Shown here: one piece after another, positions 15,116-20,309 of the stretch | How the letters are laid out: the number at the start of each line of letters is the position of its first letter | Position numbering within the stretch: the stretch's first letter is position 1 | Assembly: GCA_934141445.1 (NCBI GenBank) | Contig: CAKPCF010000027.1 | Coordinates: 1-20,309 of the forward strand | DNA from: an uncultured Clostridia bacterium | GTDB lineage: Bacteria; Bacillota; Clostridia; TANB77; CAG-508 | Length of the DNA: 20,309 nucleotides | Reading direction: 5' to 3' | The notes under the pieces: generated by a model | What the model was told of the DNA's origin: nothing | The model's database searches: none | The model's input: only the letters and a program-made list of their open reading frames with translations | Program-made: the position numbers and the translations under genes

Positions 15116-16111
15116 ATGATTAATAAAATAATTAATTTAGTAAACCTAGATAATAAAGATTTAAGTGAATTATCAAAAGATGAATTATTAGAATTATTAG
15201 TAAAGTTAAATAAGTGTTTAAGATGTCTGGATGAATCCGAAAATGTTCTTGAAGAAAATATGCTAGCAGGTGATTTAGTATCACCTACAAAAGAAGTTCA
15301 AATGAAAACACTTGAATATTTAACACAAAATATGTCAAAAGTTCCAGATAAAAAGGCAAGAGCAACAATGGTATATTATACATTGTTAAATTTACATATG
15401 TTTAGTGATGGTAATGGAAGAACATCAAGATTTATGTATGATTTAATAAGTGGTGATTTAAATGAAGATAATATTTCATATTATTTTCATAAAAGTTCTA
15501 ATAATACAACAAACCAAAATAATGATTTAGAAAAAAATAAAGGAATATTAGATATAGTTATTGCCAATCAAATACCAGATGAGTTAATTTCCAGTCAATT
15601 AGGATTTGTTCCTCAAGAAATATTAAAAAACTATAGTTGGATAACAGTTGGTCACACTAATACTAGTCCATCAACAGAAACAATAATTCCTAAATCTTCA
15701 CTAGAAAATTTGACATCAAAAGAACTACATGATTTAGATAAAATTTTACACGATAGTTACGGTATGAAGTTATGTCCAAGTGGATTGGCGATGTTATATG
15801 TATCAAATAAAAAAGGGCAACTAAGTAAATGGATTGACATAAATAAAAACCATATATCATCAATAAAAGGGGTTGAAAGAAGATTTAATTTTTCAATATA
15901 CAAACATCCTGAAATGATAGCTGATTGGACTCCAGATGATTTTAGAGAAGTTATAAATGTGGGTAATGCTGTTAAATATGCAAGGTTGAAGACTTTAATA
16001 GATGTTATTGCTCGACCTGAAAAATATATAAATCCAGATTCAGGTAATACTTATTGTGATGATATACTTGGTATATCAAAAGCTAAAGAAGTTGGTAGTG
16101 TTGGCAGGTAA
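15116..16111 (+). CDS. Divergent Fic-domain protein
   Basis: The 331-residue protein has a complete Fic motif, HMFSDGNGR at 94-102, preceded by the usual helix (MVYYTLLNL) and followed by TSRFMYDLI, so catalysis is plausible. Outside this it does not look like the other Fic protein here: the Fic core lies near the N-terminus, there is no clear S-x-x-x-E-G/N inhibitory helix nearby, no winged helix, and a C-terminal region of about 220 residues with no domain I recognise. A GAGGAG site precedes the ATG. Three hairpins and a terminator follow. It may be a Fic toxin of an accessory element, with inhibition supplied from elsewhere; no antitoxin gene is recognisable next to it. Fic motif firm, role uncertain. 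Confidence 0.8.
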   Translation: MINKIINLVNLDNKDLSELSKDELLELLVKLNKCLRCLDESENVLEENMLAGDLVSPTKEVQMKTLEYLTQNMSKVPDKKARATMVYYTLLNLHMFSDGNGRTSRFMYDLISGDLNEDNISYYFHKSSNNTTNQNNDLEKNKGILDIVIANQIPDELISSQLGFVPQEILKNYSWITVGHTNTSPSTETIIPKSSLENLTSKELHDLDKILHDSYGMKLCPSGLAMLYVSNKKGQLSKWIDINKNHISSIKGVERRFNFSIYKHPEMIADWTPDDFREVINVGNAVKYARLKTLIDVIARPEKYINPDSGNTYCDDILGISKAKEVGSVGR

Positions 16112-16130
16112 ATAATATTTAAAGAGGGTT

Positions 16131-16199
16131 TGGGATTTTCCCACATACGAATTTGTGCGGGAGTACAAATTCAGTGCTGTCTAGCTAGCTAGCTAGACA
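16131..16199. ncRNA. Run of three adjacent hairpins after the second Fic gene (possible structured RNA or DNA site)
   Basis: Hairpin 1 is TGGGA-TTT-TCCCA (16131-16143). Hairpin 2 has an 8-bp stem GAATTTGT/ACAAATTC around GCGGGAGT (16149-16172). Hairpin 3 is a perfect 22-bp palindrome (16178-16199). Only 5 bases separate each from the next. The stretch is GC-richer than its surroundings. It could be the 3' end of the fic-like mRNA, a small RNA ending at the terminator at 16225-16268, or a transfer or recombination site. No promoter was identified. Confidence 0.4.
16178..16199. repeat. Perfect 22-bp palindrome with four CTAG units
   Basis: TGT-(CTAG)x4-ACA reads the same on both strands. CTAG is a tetranucleotide usually rare in bacterial genomes, and four in tandem is unexpected in DNA of this base composition. 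Confidence 0.85.
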
Positions 16200-16224
16200 T
16201 AGATTTTATTCCTACATTCAAAAT

Positions 16225-16268
16225 AAAAAAGAGGATTAAATTATTTTGATAATTTTTTCCTCTTTTTT
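16225..16268. terminator. Convergent bidirectional terminator before tnpV
   Basis: An 11-bp stem AAAAAAGAGGA/TCCTCTTTTTT (16225-16235 with 16258-16268) with T-runs in both directions, between the fic-like gene (+) and tnpV (-). Confidence 0.8.
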
Positions 16269-16277
16269 AAAGATTAT

Positions 16278-16634
16278 TTATATAAAAACATATTCATTTA
16301 AGACAATTTCTTCTGCTGTATTTTTATAGTTGTTCATTAATTTTGTCCATTCCAATGAATTTAATTCTTTGTTTTTTTCAGACAGTCTTTCATCATTCTT
16401 AATATAATTTTCCATTAGTTCTTTATAATAATTCTCACAAGATCTACTTTCTAAAAGAAGATGATGAGTTAATTTATTTGTCATCAATAATGTTTCATAA
16501 AGTGCTTGCTTGTTTTGTGCAATAAAGTGTAATCTTAATATTCCATATCTTCCAAGTCTTCCATAATTTTCGCCTTTTTCTAAATATAAATCTGGTAATA
16601 AATAATCTCCTTTTCTTGTATAAGTAACTTTCAT
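16278..16634 (-). CDS. tnpV: TnpV family transposon protein
   Basis: TnpV is a small protein of Tn4451/Tn4453-type mobilisable transposons of Clostridia; its exact role is unknown. The 118-residue protein starts MKVTYTRKGDYLLPDL, which with the GRYGILRLHFI segment and 'A-L-Y-E-T-L-L-x-x-x-K-L-x-x-H-L' pattern matches the family. The ATG at 16634 was chosen because AAAGGAAGGA lies just upstream; the open frame reaches to 16682. It appears cotranscribed with a broken small gene upstream. No TnpX serine recombinase or TnpZ relaxase lies in the window, so the element is either partial or extends beyond it. It is the clearest mobile-element marker here. Confidence 0.85.
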   Translation of the reverse strand: MKVTYTRKGDYLLPDLYLEKGENYGRLGRYGILRLHFIAQNKQALYETLLMTNKLTHHLLLESRSCENYYKELMENYIKNDERLSEKNKELNSLEWTKLMNNYKNTAEEIVLNEYVFI

Positions 16635-16695
16635 TTTTATCCTTCCTTTCTTTTTTAATATATGGACAACTGATAATGCCATCTATATATAAATG

Positions 16696-16931
16696 CTATT
16701 GTGATTTAGTAATAAATTCTTCTAAAAATTTATTAGAATACACTTTGTGTATTTTAGTATTGTAAGAGTAGTAGGATATGTAATCTGGTATTCAGTAGGT
16801 ATTATTACTTGTATGTTAGTGTGCAAGATAGTTTTAATCTGTCCTAATTTAACTGTATATTTAAAGTCTTTTAAAATGCCAGTTAAATCTTTATTAGGTT
16901 TTAAATTTTCAATTACTTTAAATTCAAGCAT
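16696..16931 (-). pseudogene. Small accessory gene, probably frameshifted
   Basis: The ATG at 16931 has an excellent AGAAAGGAGGA site, and codons up to about residue 49 look normal (MLEFKVIENLKPNKDLTG at the start). The direct frame then runs to a stop at 16722 in an unlikely tail. In the -1 frame, coding-like sequence continues (IPDYISYYSYNTKIHKVYSN) and ends FLEEFITKSQ at a TAG at 16698-16696. The interval of 236 bases is one short of 79 codons, which fits loss of a single base between about 16790 and 16725. The product is not recognised. It lies 61 bases upstream of tnpV behind a leader terminator. Confidence 0.5.
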
Positions 16932-16988
16932 GAAAAAAGTCCTCCTTTCTGTGATAAGAGAACTTTTAAAGTTTTATACAAAAATAAA

Positions 16989-17016
16989 AACTTACGAACT
17001 TTTAAGTCCGTAAGTT
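16989..17016 (-). promoter_or_regulatory. Leader terminator (attenuator-like) upstream of the small gene and tnpV
   Basis: On the minus strand, AACTTACG pairs with CGTAAGTT (17016-17009 with 16996-16989), with two further pairs past a mismatch, and TTTTTATTTTTG follows. It lies between the promoter at 17122-17095 and the start at 16931, so transcripts must pass an intrinsic terminator before the first codon. Confidence 0.6.
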
Positions 17017-17094
17017 GATTTCAAATGGAGCCTTAACTATACACGTTTACGAAATTAAGACTAAAAGATTTGATTAAATCGCTCTGATAAATCA

Positions 17095-17122
17095 ATTATA
17101 TCAAAGATAAAAATTATTACAA
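17095..17122 (-). promoter_or_regulatory. Promoter reading toward the small gene and tnpV
   Basis: TTGTAA (17122-17117), a 16-base spacer and consensus TATAAT (17100-17095) on the minus strand. The expected leader is about 155 bases and contains the terminator-like hairpin. Confidence 0.65.
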
Positions 17123-17179
17123 TACTTTTGATAAAAATATCCCGTAGCTATTTAAAAAAATGGCAAAATATGTTATTAT

Positions 17180-17219
17180 TATAATAGGTTTGTATCATTA
17201 AAATTATGATACTTTTTTT
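17180..17219 (+). promoter_or_regulatory. -10-like site and intrinsic terminator in the CBASS operon leader
   Basis: A 7-bp stem GTATCAT/ATGATAC (17192-17198 with 17206-17212) and a TAAAATT loop are followed by seven T. It stands only 7 bases before the AAAGGAGG site of the first CBASS gene. A TATAAT lies at 17180-17185 without a clear -35. If transcription starts further upstream, the hairpin would act as an attenuator; if it starts near 17192, it caps the mRNA 5' end. Confidence 0.55.
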
Positions 17220-17237
17220 ATTTAAAGGAGGAATATT

Positions 17238-18023
17238 ATGACCGTTAATTCTTATTTATCTAGTTTAGCATCAGACTTAGTTTTATCAAGTGATGAAAAA
17301 ACAAGTATTAATACTTCTATTTCAACTTTAGAATATAGGTTAGTGCTGTTTTTTGGGAGTGATATAATAGAAAAGTTTAAATTTGGTTCTTCTACTAGAG
17401 ATACCATACTTCCAAGAAAAGCAGATAACAATTCAGACATTGATTATATGGTCGTATTTAACAATTCAAATAATTATACACCACAAACTTTTTTAGATAG
17501 ATTAAAAAGGTTTGCAGAAAAGTATTATAAAACCTCTGAAATACATCAATCTTTTCCTACAATAGTATTAGAATTAAATCATATTAAATTTGAATTAGTT
17601 CCGGCATATAAATCAGGATTTGGCTATTATATACCAAACAAAACAGGTGGCTGGATGTATACGAATCCAAATGATATTAATTTTAATCTTATTAGTGCCA
17701 ATACTAATAATGCTTTAAAGATAAAACCTGTAATAAGATTATTAAAACATTGGAATATAAGTAAAACTAACAGATACTATGAATCATATGGATTAGAAAA
17801 GAAATTGATTTCAGCATTAGAATACTCATACTTTTCTTGTACATCGTATAGTGATTATGTTTTAGCCGCTTTTAATGCACTAAAAAATGAGTCTGTCTAT
17901 GGTACTACAATATATAATAAAATCGATAAAGCAATTAAAGATATAGAAGAAGCAATAGATGATGAAAGTAAATATCCTTCTCTTGTTGAAGATGAAATTC
18001 AAAGAGTATTTCCTGAGGTGTAA
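17238..18023 (+). CDS. CD-NTase (cGAS/DncV-like cyclic oligonucleotide synthase) of CBASS
   Basis: CD-NTases sense phage infection and make cyclic di- or trinucleotide signals. The 261-residue protein has the polymerase-beta-type nucleotidyltransferase motif: GSSTR at 50-54, then D67-I-D69 (NSDIDYMVVF), with the third metal-binding acid at E119 in IKFELVPAY. These follow the G-S-x(n)-D-h-D and distal E pattern. The GGWMYTNP segment at 137-144 and the helical C-terminal half (RLLKHWN, then YGLEKKLISAL) also fit the SMODS/OAS-like group. It is the first gene of an operon, with the effector starting 2 bases after its stop. AAAGGAGG precedes the ATG. The clade and the nucleotide product cannot be settled by eye. 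Confidence 0.92.
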   Translation: MTVNSYLSSLASDLVLSSDEKTSINTSISTLEYRLVLFFGSDIIEKFKFGSSTRDTILPRKADNNSDIDYMVVFNNSNNYTPQTFLDRLKRFAEKYYKTSEIHQSFPTIVLELNHIKFELVPAYKSGFGYYIPNKTGGWMYTNPNDINFNLISANTNNALKIKPVIRLLKHWNISKTNRYYESYGLEKKLISALEYSYFSCTSYSDYVLAAFNALKNESVYGTTIYNKIDKAIKDIEEAIDDESKYPSLVEDEIQRVFPEV

Positions 18024-18025
18024 TT

Positions 18026-18763
18026 ATGGGAGAATATATTAATGATGTTGATAAAGACTTTAAATTATGTATTAAATTAGAAAACTTATTAAGTATATTT
18101 TATTATGTTAGTATTGTTATATCTTTGATTATATGTATTAAATTTAACGATATATTATGTATTACATTAATTATAATACACATTTTATATATTATAGCAG
18201 ATGCCATAAATGATATAATTTTTAAAAACTTTGCTGAAAATGAAAGAAGAAAAACTTTATTATCTAATGCTTGTGGAAGTGAACTTACTGATAAAAAAGC
18301 AATAGGATATTATAATAACAACGAGAAGAACTCAATAAAGAGATTAGGAGTAAATGTATTTGAAAGTACATTTTTTACAAAAAGTAATACGAATATAATG
18401 ATAAAACAAAATGCTATTAAAATAATTTTTGATGTTATGCTATGGTTAGTAATAGTTCTAATAATGAAAGATAAAAATATTGTTTTATGTATTACTCAAA
18501 GTATATTTTCATCAGAAATATTAATTAGTTATTTTAAATTGCTGTATTTTAACAATAAGGTCAATGGAATATATAATAAATTATTTACACTATTTATTAC
18601 TAACAAGTATTCTAACAAGAATGAATCACAGTTATTAGAATGTGCTTTTGAATACGAATGCCTAAAAAGTTCTGCTCATATCTTATTGTCTTCAAGTAAC
18701 TTTAATAAAAACAATGAAAAATGGACAGCAGATTGGGAAAGTATTAAAAATAAATTTAAATAA
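18026..18763 (+). CDS. S-4TM family putative pore-forming CBASS effector
   Basis: The 245-residue protein has four hydrophobic helices in two pairs (about 22-40, 43-63, 131-148, 151-176) around a soluble central region. That region carries NERRKTLLSNACGSELTDK, GYYNNNE, then RLGVNVFESTFFTKSNTNIM, which match the conserved blocks of the SMODS-associated 4TM (S-4TM) family. Such effectors are thought to disrupt the membrane when they bind the CD-NTase product, killing the infected cell. It starts 2 bases after the CD-NTase stop, with its GAGGTG site inside that gene's end, so translation is probably coupled. It is slightly shorter than the family members I recall. No Cap2/Cap3 genes are present, so the arrangement is type I. 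Confidence 0.85.
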   Translation: MGEYINDVDKDFKLCIKLENLLSIFYYVSIVISLIICIKFNDILCITLIIIHILYIIADAINDIIFKNFAENERRKTLLSNACGSELTDKKAIGYYNNNEKNSIKRLGVNVFESTFFTKSNTNIMIKQNAIKIIFDVMLWLVIVLIMKDKNIVLCITQSIFSSEILISYFKLLYFNNKVNGIYNKLFTLFITNKYSNKNESQLLECAFEYECLKSSAHILLSSSNFNKNNEKWTADWESIKNKFK

Positions 18764-18775
18764 AGGAGAAAAAAT

Positions 18776-19246
18776 ATGGATAAACAATTATATGAATTTT
18801 TAATTGAAGCAAAAAAACAAACTTATGCAAATGCAAATGTGAAAAAGGCGGATTCATCAAGAAAGGGCTCTCACGATTATCATTATCAAAACGAAAAAAT
18901 GACATATCACGATACATATTTTGGTGGGACTAAATTTATGGGTGAAGAAGTTGTATATTGTAATTATGAGACACCTATTTTTGGTATGAATTATTATGGT
19001 ATTACAATAGATGAGTCATTAAGCGAAGAAGCAATGGATAAAGCATTACGTCCTGCATTAATGGCTGTTGGAGAAGATGAAGATGTAATACCGGTAAGAG
19101 GTCCAAAATATTATCAAAATGGCGAATATGAATATAGTTTTTTTGTAAAAGGAGATTTAGATTGCTTTGAGGGAACTGAAACAATCTATAAGGGAAAAAC
19201 AAAAGTATATGAATTAAAATGTCACGGTGGAATAATCAAAAGATAA
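18776..19246 (+). CDS. DUF5680 domain protein, third gene of the CBASS operon
   Basis: The 156-residue protein has the DUF5680 pattern almost from its start: FLIEAKKQTYANAN, then SSRKGSHDYHY, then MTYHDTYFGGTKFMGEEVVY, then IFGMNYYGITI. The family is of unknown function and is often found next to transcription regulators or in small stand-alone genes; no catalytic chemistry is established. It begins 12 bases after the S-4TM stop with an AAAGGAG site, so it is almost surely cotranscribed with CBASS. It might modulate the signal or be a passenger. No membrane segment or signal peptide is seen. Confidence 0.85.
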   Translation: MDKQLYEFLIEAKKQTYANANVKKADSSRKGSHDYHYQNEKMTYHDTYFGGTKFMGEEVVYCNYETPIFGMNYYGITIDESLSEEAMDKALRPALMAVGEDEDVIPVRGPKYYQNGEYEYSFFVKGDLDCFEGTETIYKGKTKVYELKCHGGIIKR

Positions 19247-19247
19247 A

Positions 19248-19265
19248 ATGTTGTATATTCAACAT
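19248..19265 (+). other. Small hairpin between the DUF5680 and PLC-like genes
   Basis: ATGTTG-TATATT-CAACAT folds to a 6-bp stem between the two genes. It lacks a T-run, so it may be a processing or translation-tuning element rather than a terminator. Confidence 0.35.
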
Positions 19266-19285
19266 ATAAAAAGGGAGAAAAATAA

Positions 19286-19846
19286 ATGGCAAGTTCAGAA
19301 ATTCATTTAGCTGTTGCTAAAAAATATTTTAAAAAAAATAATATATTAAATTATGAAAAGTTTATAGCTGGTAGCTTGTATCCAGATGCTTGTGAAAACA
19401 AAGACCAAACTCATTATACTGATAGTAATAGAGGAAATGATAATATTAGTCATGTACGAGGTAAAGTTAATTTATACTCATTTTTAGAAGAAAGAAAAGA
19501 ATTAGATGATTTTGAATTAGGATGGTTTCTTCACTTAGTTACTGATTATTTGTTTTTTGAAGAATGTTTTAGTACACAATATCTACTAGAAAATAGTTAT
19601 AAAAAGTTTTGTGAAGATTTATATTTTGCTTATGATTGTTTAAGTACATATATATCAGATAAATATAATATTACCAAAGAAGATTATAATAGTTATCCTA
19701 GTGAATATTATCCCGGTTCCGAATACAAGGATTGTATATTAACTAAAGAAATGATAGACGAATTTATTGAAAGAGTTAGCTCGATCAATATAAACGAATA
19801 TATTAAATTAATTAAAACAGCTAAGACAAATATCAAACCTAATTAA
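19286..19846 (+). CDS. Zinc-dependent phospholipase C-like protein, fourth gene of the CBASS operon
   Basis: The 186-residue protein resembles the zinc-dependent phospholipase C (S1/P1 nuclease-like) superfamily as seen in short bacterial relatives. It has EIH with H7 near the start, FIAGSLYPD ending at D34, QTHYTD with H43, and GWFLHLVTDYLF with H83 and D87. Those histidines and aspartates are the likely metal ligands. There is no signal peptide, so it would act in the cytoplasm or at the inner membrane face, which is unlike secreted phospholipases. It follows the DUF5680 gene by 39 bases with a GGGAG site and precedes the operon terminator. A lipid- or nucleic-acid-cleaving accessory effector, or a signal hydrolase, is conceivable; this is inference. 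Confidence 0.7.
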   Translation: MASSEIHLAVAKKYFKKNNILNYEKFIAGSLYPDACENKDQTHYTDSNRGNDNISHVRGKVNLYSFLEERKELDDFELGWFLHLVTDYLFFEECFSTQYLLENSYKKFCEDLYFAYDCLSTYISDKYNITKEDYNSYPSEYYPGSEYKDCILTKEMIDEFIERVSSININEYIKLIKTAKTNIKPN

Positions 19847-19882
19847 TATATCTATCTAAAATTATAAAATATGCATATTTAA

Positions 19883-19910
19883 AAAGACAATGCTAGTTGG
19901 CATTGTCTTT
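19883..19910. terminator. Shared convergent terminator at the end of the CBASS operon
   Basis: A perfect 11-bp stem AAAGACAATGC/GCATTGTCTTT (19883-19893 with 19900-19910) with a TAGTTG loop. It ends the operon on the plus strand and the MobC-like pair on the minus strand; the stop codon of the small ORF at 19893-19895 lies at the loop. Confidence 0.85.
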
Positions 19911-19990
19911 ATCGTTTTCAGGTATATATTTTTTTAGTGTACTATTTTGCAATTTTAAATATTCAATTTTAGTTCCAATTGCTCATTCAT
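19893..19990 (-). pseudogene. Tiny frameshifted gene after the MobC-like gene
   Basis: An ATG at 19990 overlaps the stop of the upstream gene (ATGAATGA arrangement) and reads MNEQLELK. After CTAAAATTGAA the sensible reading jumps frame to IEYLKLQNSTLKKYIPENDK and ends at a TAG in the terminator stem. The span is 98 bases, one short of 33 codons, so one missing A in that run would give an intact 32-residue coiled-coil-like protein. It may be a companion of the ribbon-helix-helix protein. Real decay and consensus error are both possible. Confidence 0.5.
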
Positions 19991-20261
19991 CTTCAAAATA
20001 TCCAAGATAATGAAATTTATTTTTTACTTTAATTAAGCATTCAATATTTTCTTCTAGTGCTTTAACAATATTTTCTATAATATATTCTTCTTTTTTAGTT
20101 TTTTGTTCTTCTTTAACTTCTGGAAATTTAATCTCATATCCTATAATTAAATTTCTAATATATTCAGACTGAGATAAATTTAATTTTGAAGAATCTCTTT
20201 TTAAAATAAACTTTTCATCATCACTTAAAAAGACATTAACTTTATTATTTCTTATTCTCAT
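19983..20261 (-). CDS. MobC-like ribbon-helix-helix mobilisation protein
   Basis: The 92-residue protein begins MRIRNNKVNVFLSDDEKFIL and continues LNLSQSEYIRNLIIG. This is the pattern of a ribbon-helix-helix domain (basic strand, then helix-turn-helix with S-x-x-E-Y-I-R) as in MobC and other relaxosome accessory proteins of mobilisable elements. The second half (about 50-92) is a charged helix, perhaps for oligomer formation. Such proteins help open oriT for the relaxase; no relaxase lies in the window but one could follow to the right. AGAAAGGAG precedes the ATG. A palindrome lies 33 bases upstream. A CopG-like antitoxin or repressor is an alternative. Confidence 0.75.
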   Translation of the reverse strand: MRIRNNKVNVFLSDDEKFILKRDSSKLNLSQSEYIRNLIIGYEIKFPEVKEEQKTKKEEYIIENIVKALEENIECLIKVKNKFHYLGYFEDE

Positions 20262-20293
20262 AATTTGAAATCTCCTTTCTAAAAATTTAAGGG

Positions 20294-20309
20294 TATGGGA
20301 ATTCCCATA
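20294..20309. repeat. Perfect palindrome at the right window edge
   Basis: TATGGGAATTCCCATA is a perfect 16-bp palindrome and is cut by the window end; the GGG before it could pair with bases beyond. Placed upstream of a MobC-like gene, it is a candidate relaxosome or RHH-binding site, or part of oriT. Confidence 0.6.

Noticed and set aside
16747..17013. Plus-strand 88-residue hydrophobic open frame
   Set aside because: GTG start without a ribosome site, antisense to the minus-strand gene that has a strong AGGAGGA site, and it runs through the leader terminator.

Overview
The window is a low-GC chromosomal stretch from a Firmicute, most likely an uncultured anaerobic gut Clostridium-like bacterium. 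Signs are the strong AT bias, GGAGG-type ribosome binding sites, TTGACA/TATAAT-like promoters, hairpin-plus-T-run terminators, and a BspA-like leucine-rich-repeat protein with a pilin-like N-terminal helix of a kind common in gut Clostridia. TGG is used for Trp and TGA is a stop. The species cannot be named from sequence alone.

Layout: 1-1979 (-) is the N-terminal part of a BspA/LRR_5 surface protein cut by the window edge. 1980-2381 is an unusually hairpin-rich spacer. 2382-3865 holds tsaE (tRNA t6A synthesis), a DUF378 membrane protein and a DUF4358-like lipid-anchored or membrane-anchored protein. 3943-6423 (+) is a two-gene MBOAT/DHHW pair that probably O-acetylates a cell-surface glycan. 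6456-7748 (-) is folC. 7774-8638 (-) is a LysR regulator broken by one extra base. 8775-11467 (-) is a three-gene cassette: an unrecognised 208-residue protein, an RlmN/Cfr-like radical SAM protein lacking the first catalytic cysteine, and a MoaA-like radical SAM protein with a second cysteine cluster. 11626-13108 (+) is a GNAT acetyltransferase followed by a beta-lactamase-fold serine hydrolase.

From about 13.1 kb the window becomes accessory in character. There is a Fic protein with a C-terminal winged helix and a strong promoter carrying three tandem 12-bp repeats. Next is a short GC-richer insert (14395-14946) with a gene of unknown function. A second, divergent Fic protein follows, then a run of three hairpins including a perfect 22-bp CTAG palindrome. 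After that come a tnpV gene of Tn4451-type elements and a broken small gene behind a leader terminator. A four-gene operon (17238-19846) then encodes a CD-NTase, an S-4TM pore-forming effector, a DUF5680 protein and a zinc phospholipase C-like protein. The window closes with a MobC-like ribbon-helix-helix gene and a palindrome at the edge.

The most important system is the operon at 17.2-19.8 kb. The first two genes have the features of a type I CBASS anti-phage module: a cyclic-oligonucleotide synthase plus a membrane-disrupting effector. The next two genes are co-oriented, closely spaced and share a terminator, but are not standard CBASS parts. CBASS sits between mobilisation-type genes (tnpV, MobC-like), suggesting carriage on a mobile or formerly mobile element. 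The radical SAM cassette is the second candidate for undescribed biology. Three genes in the window appear to carry single-base frameshifts; these could be real decay or consensus errors in the assembly.
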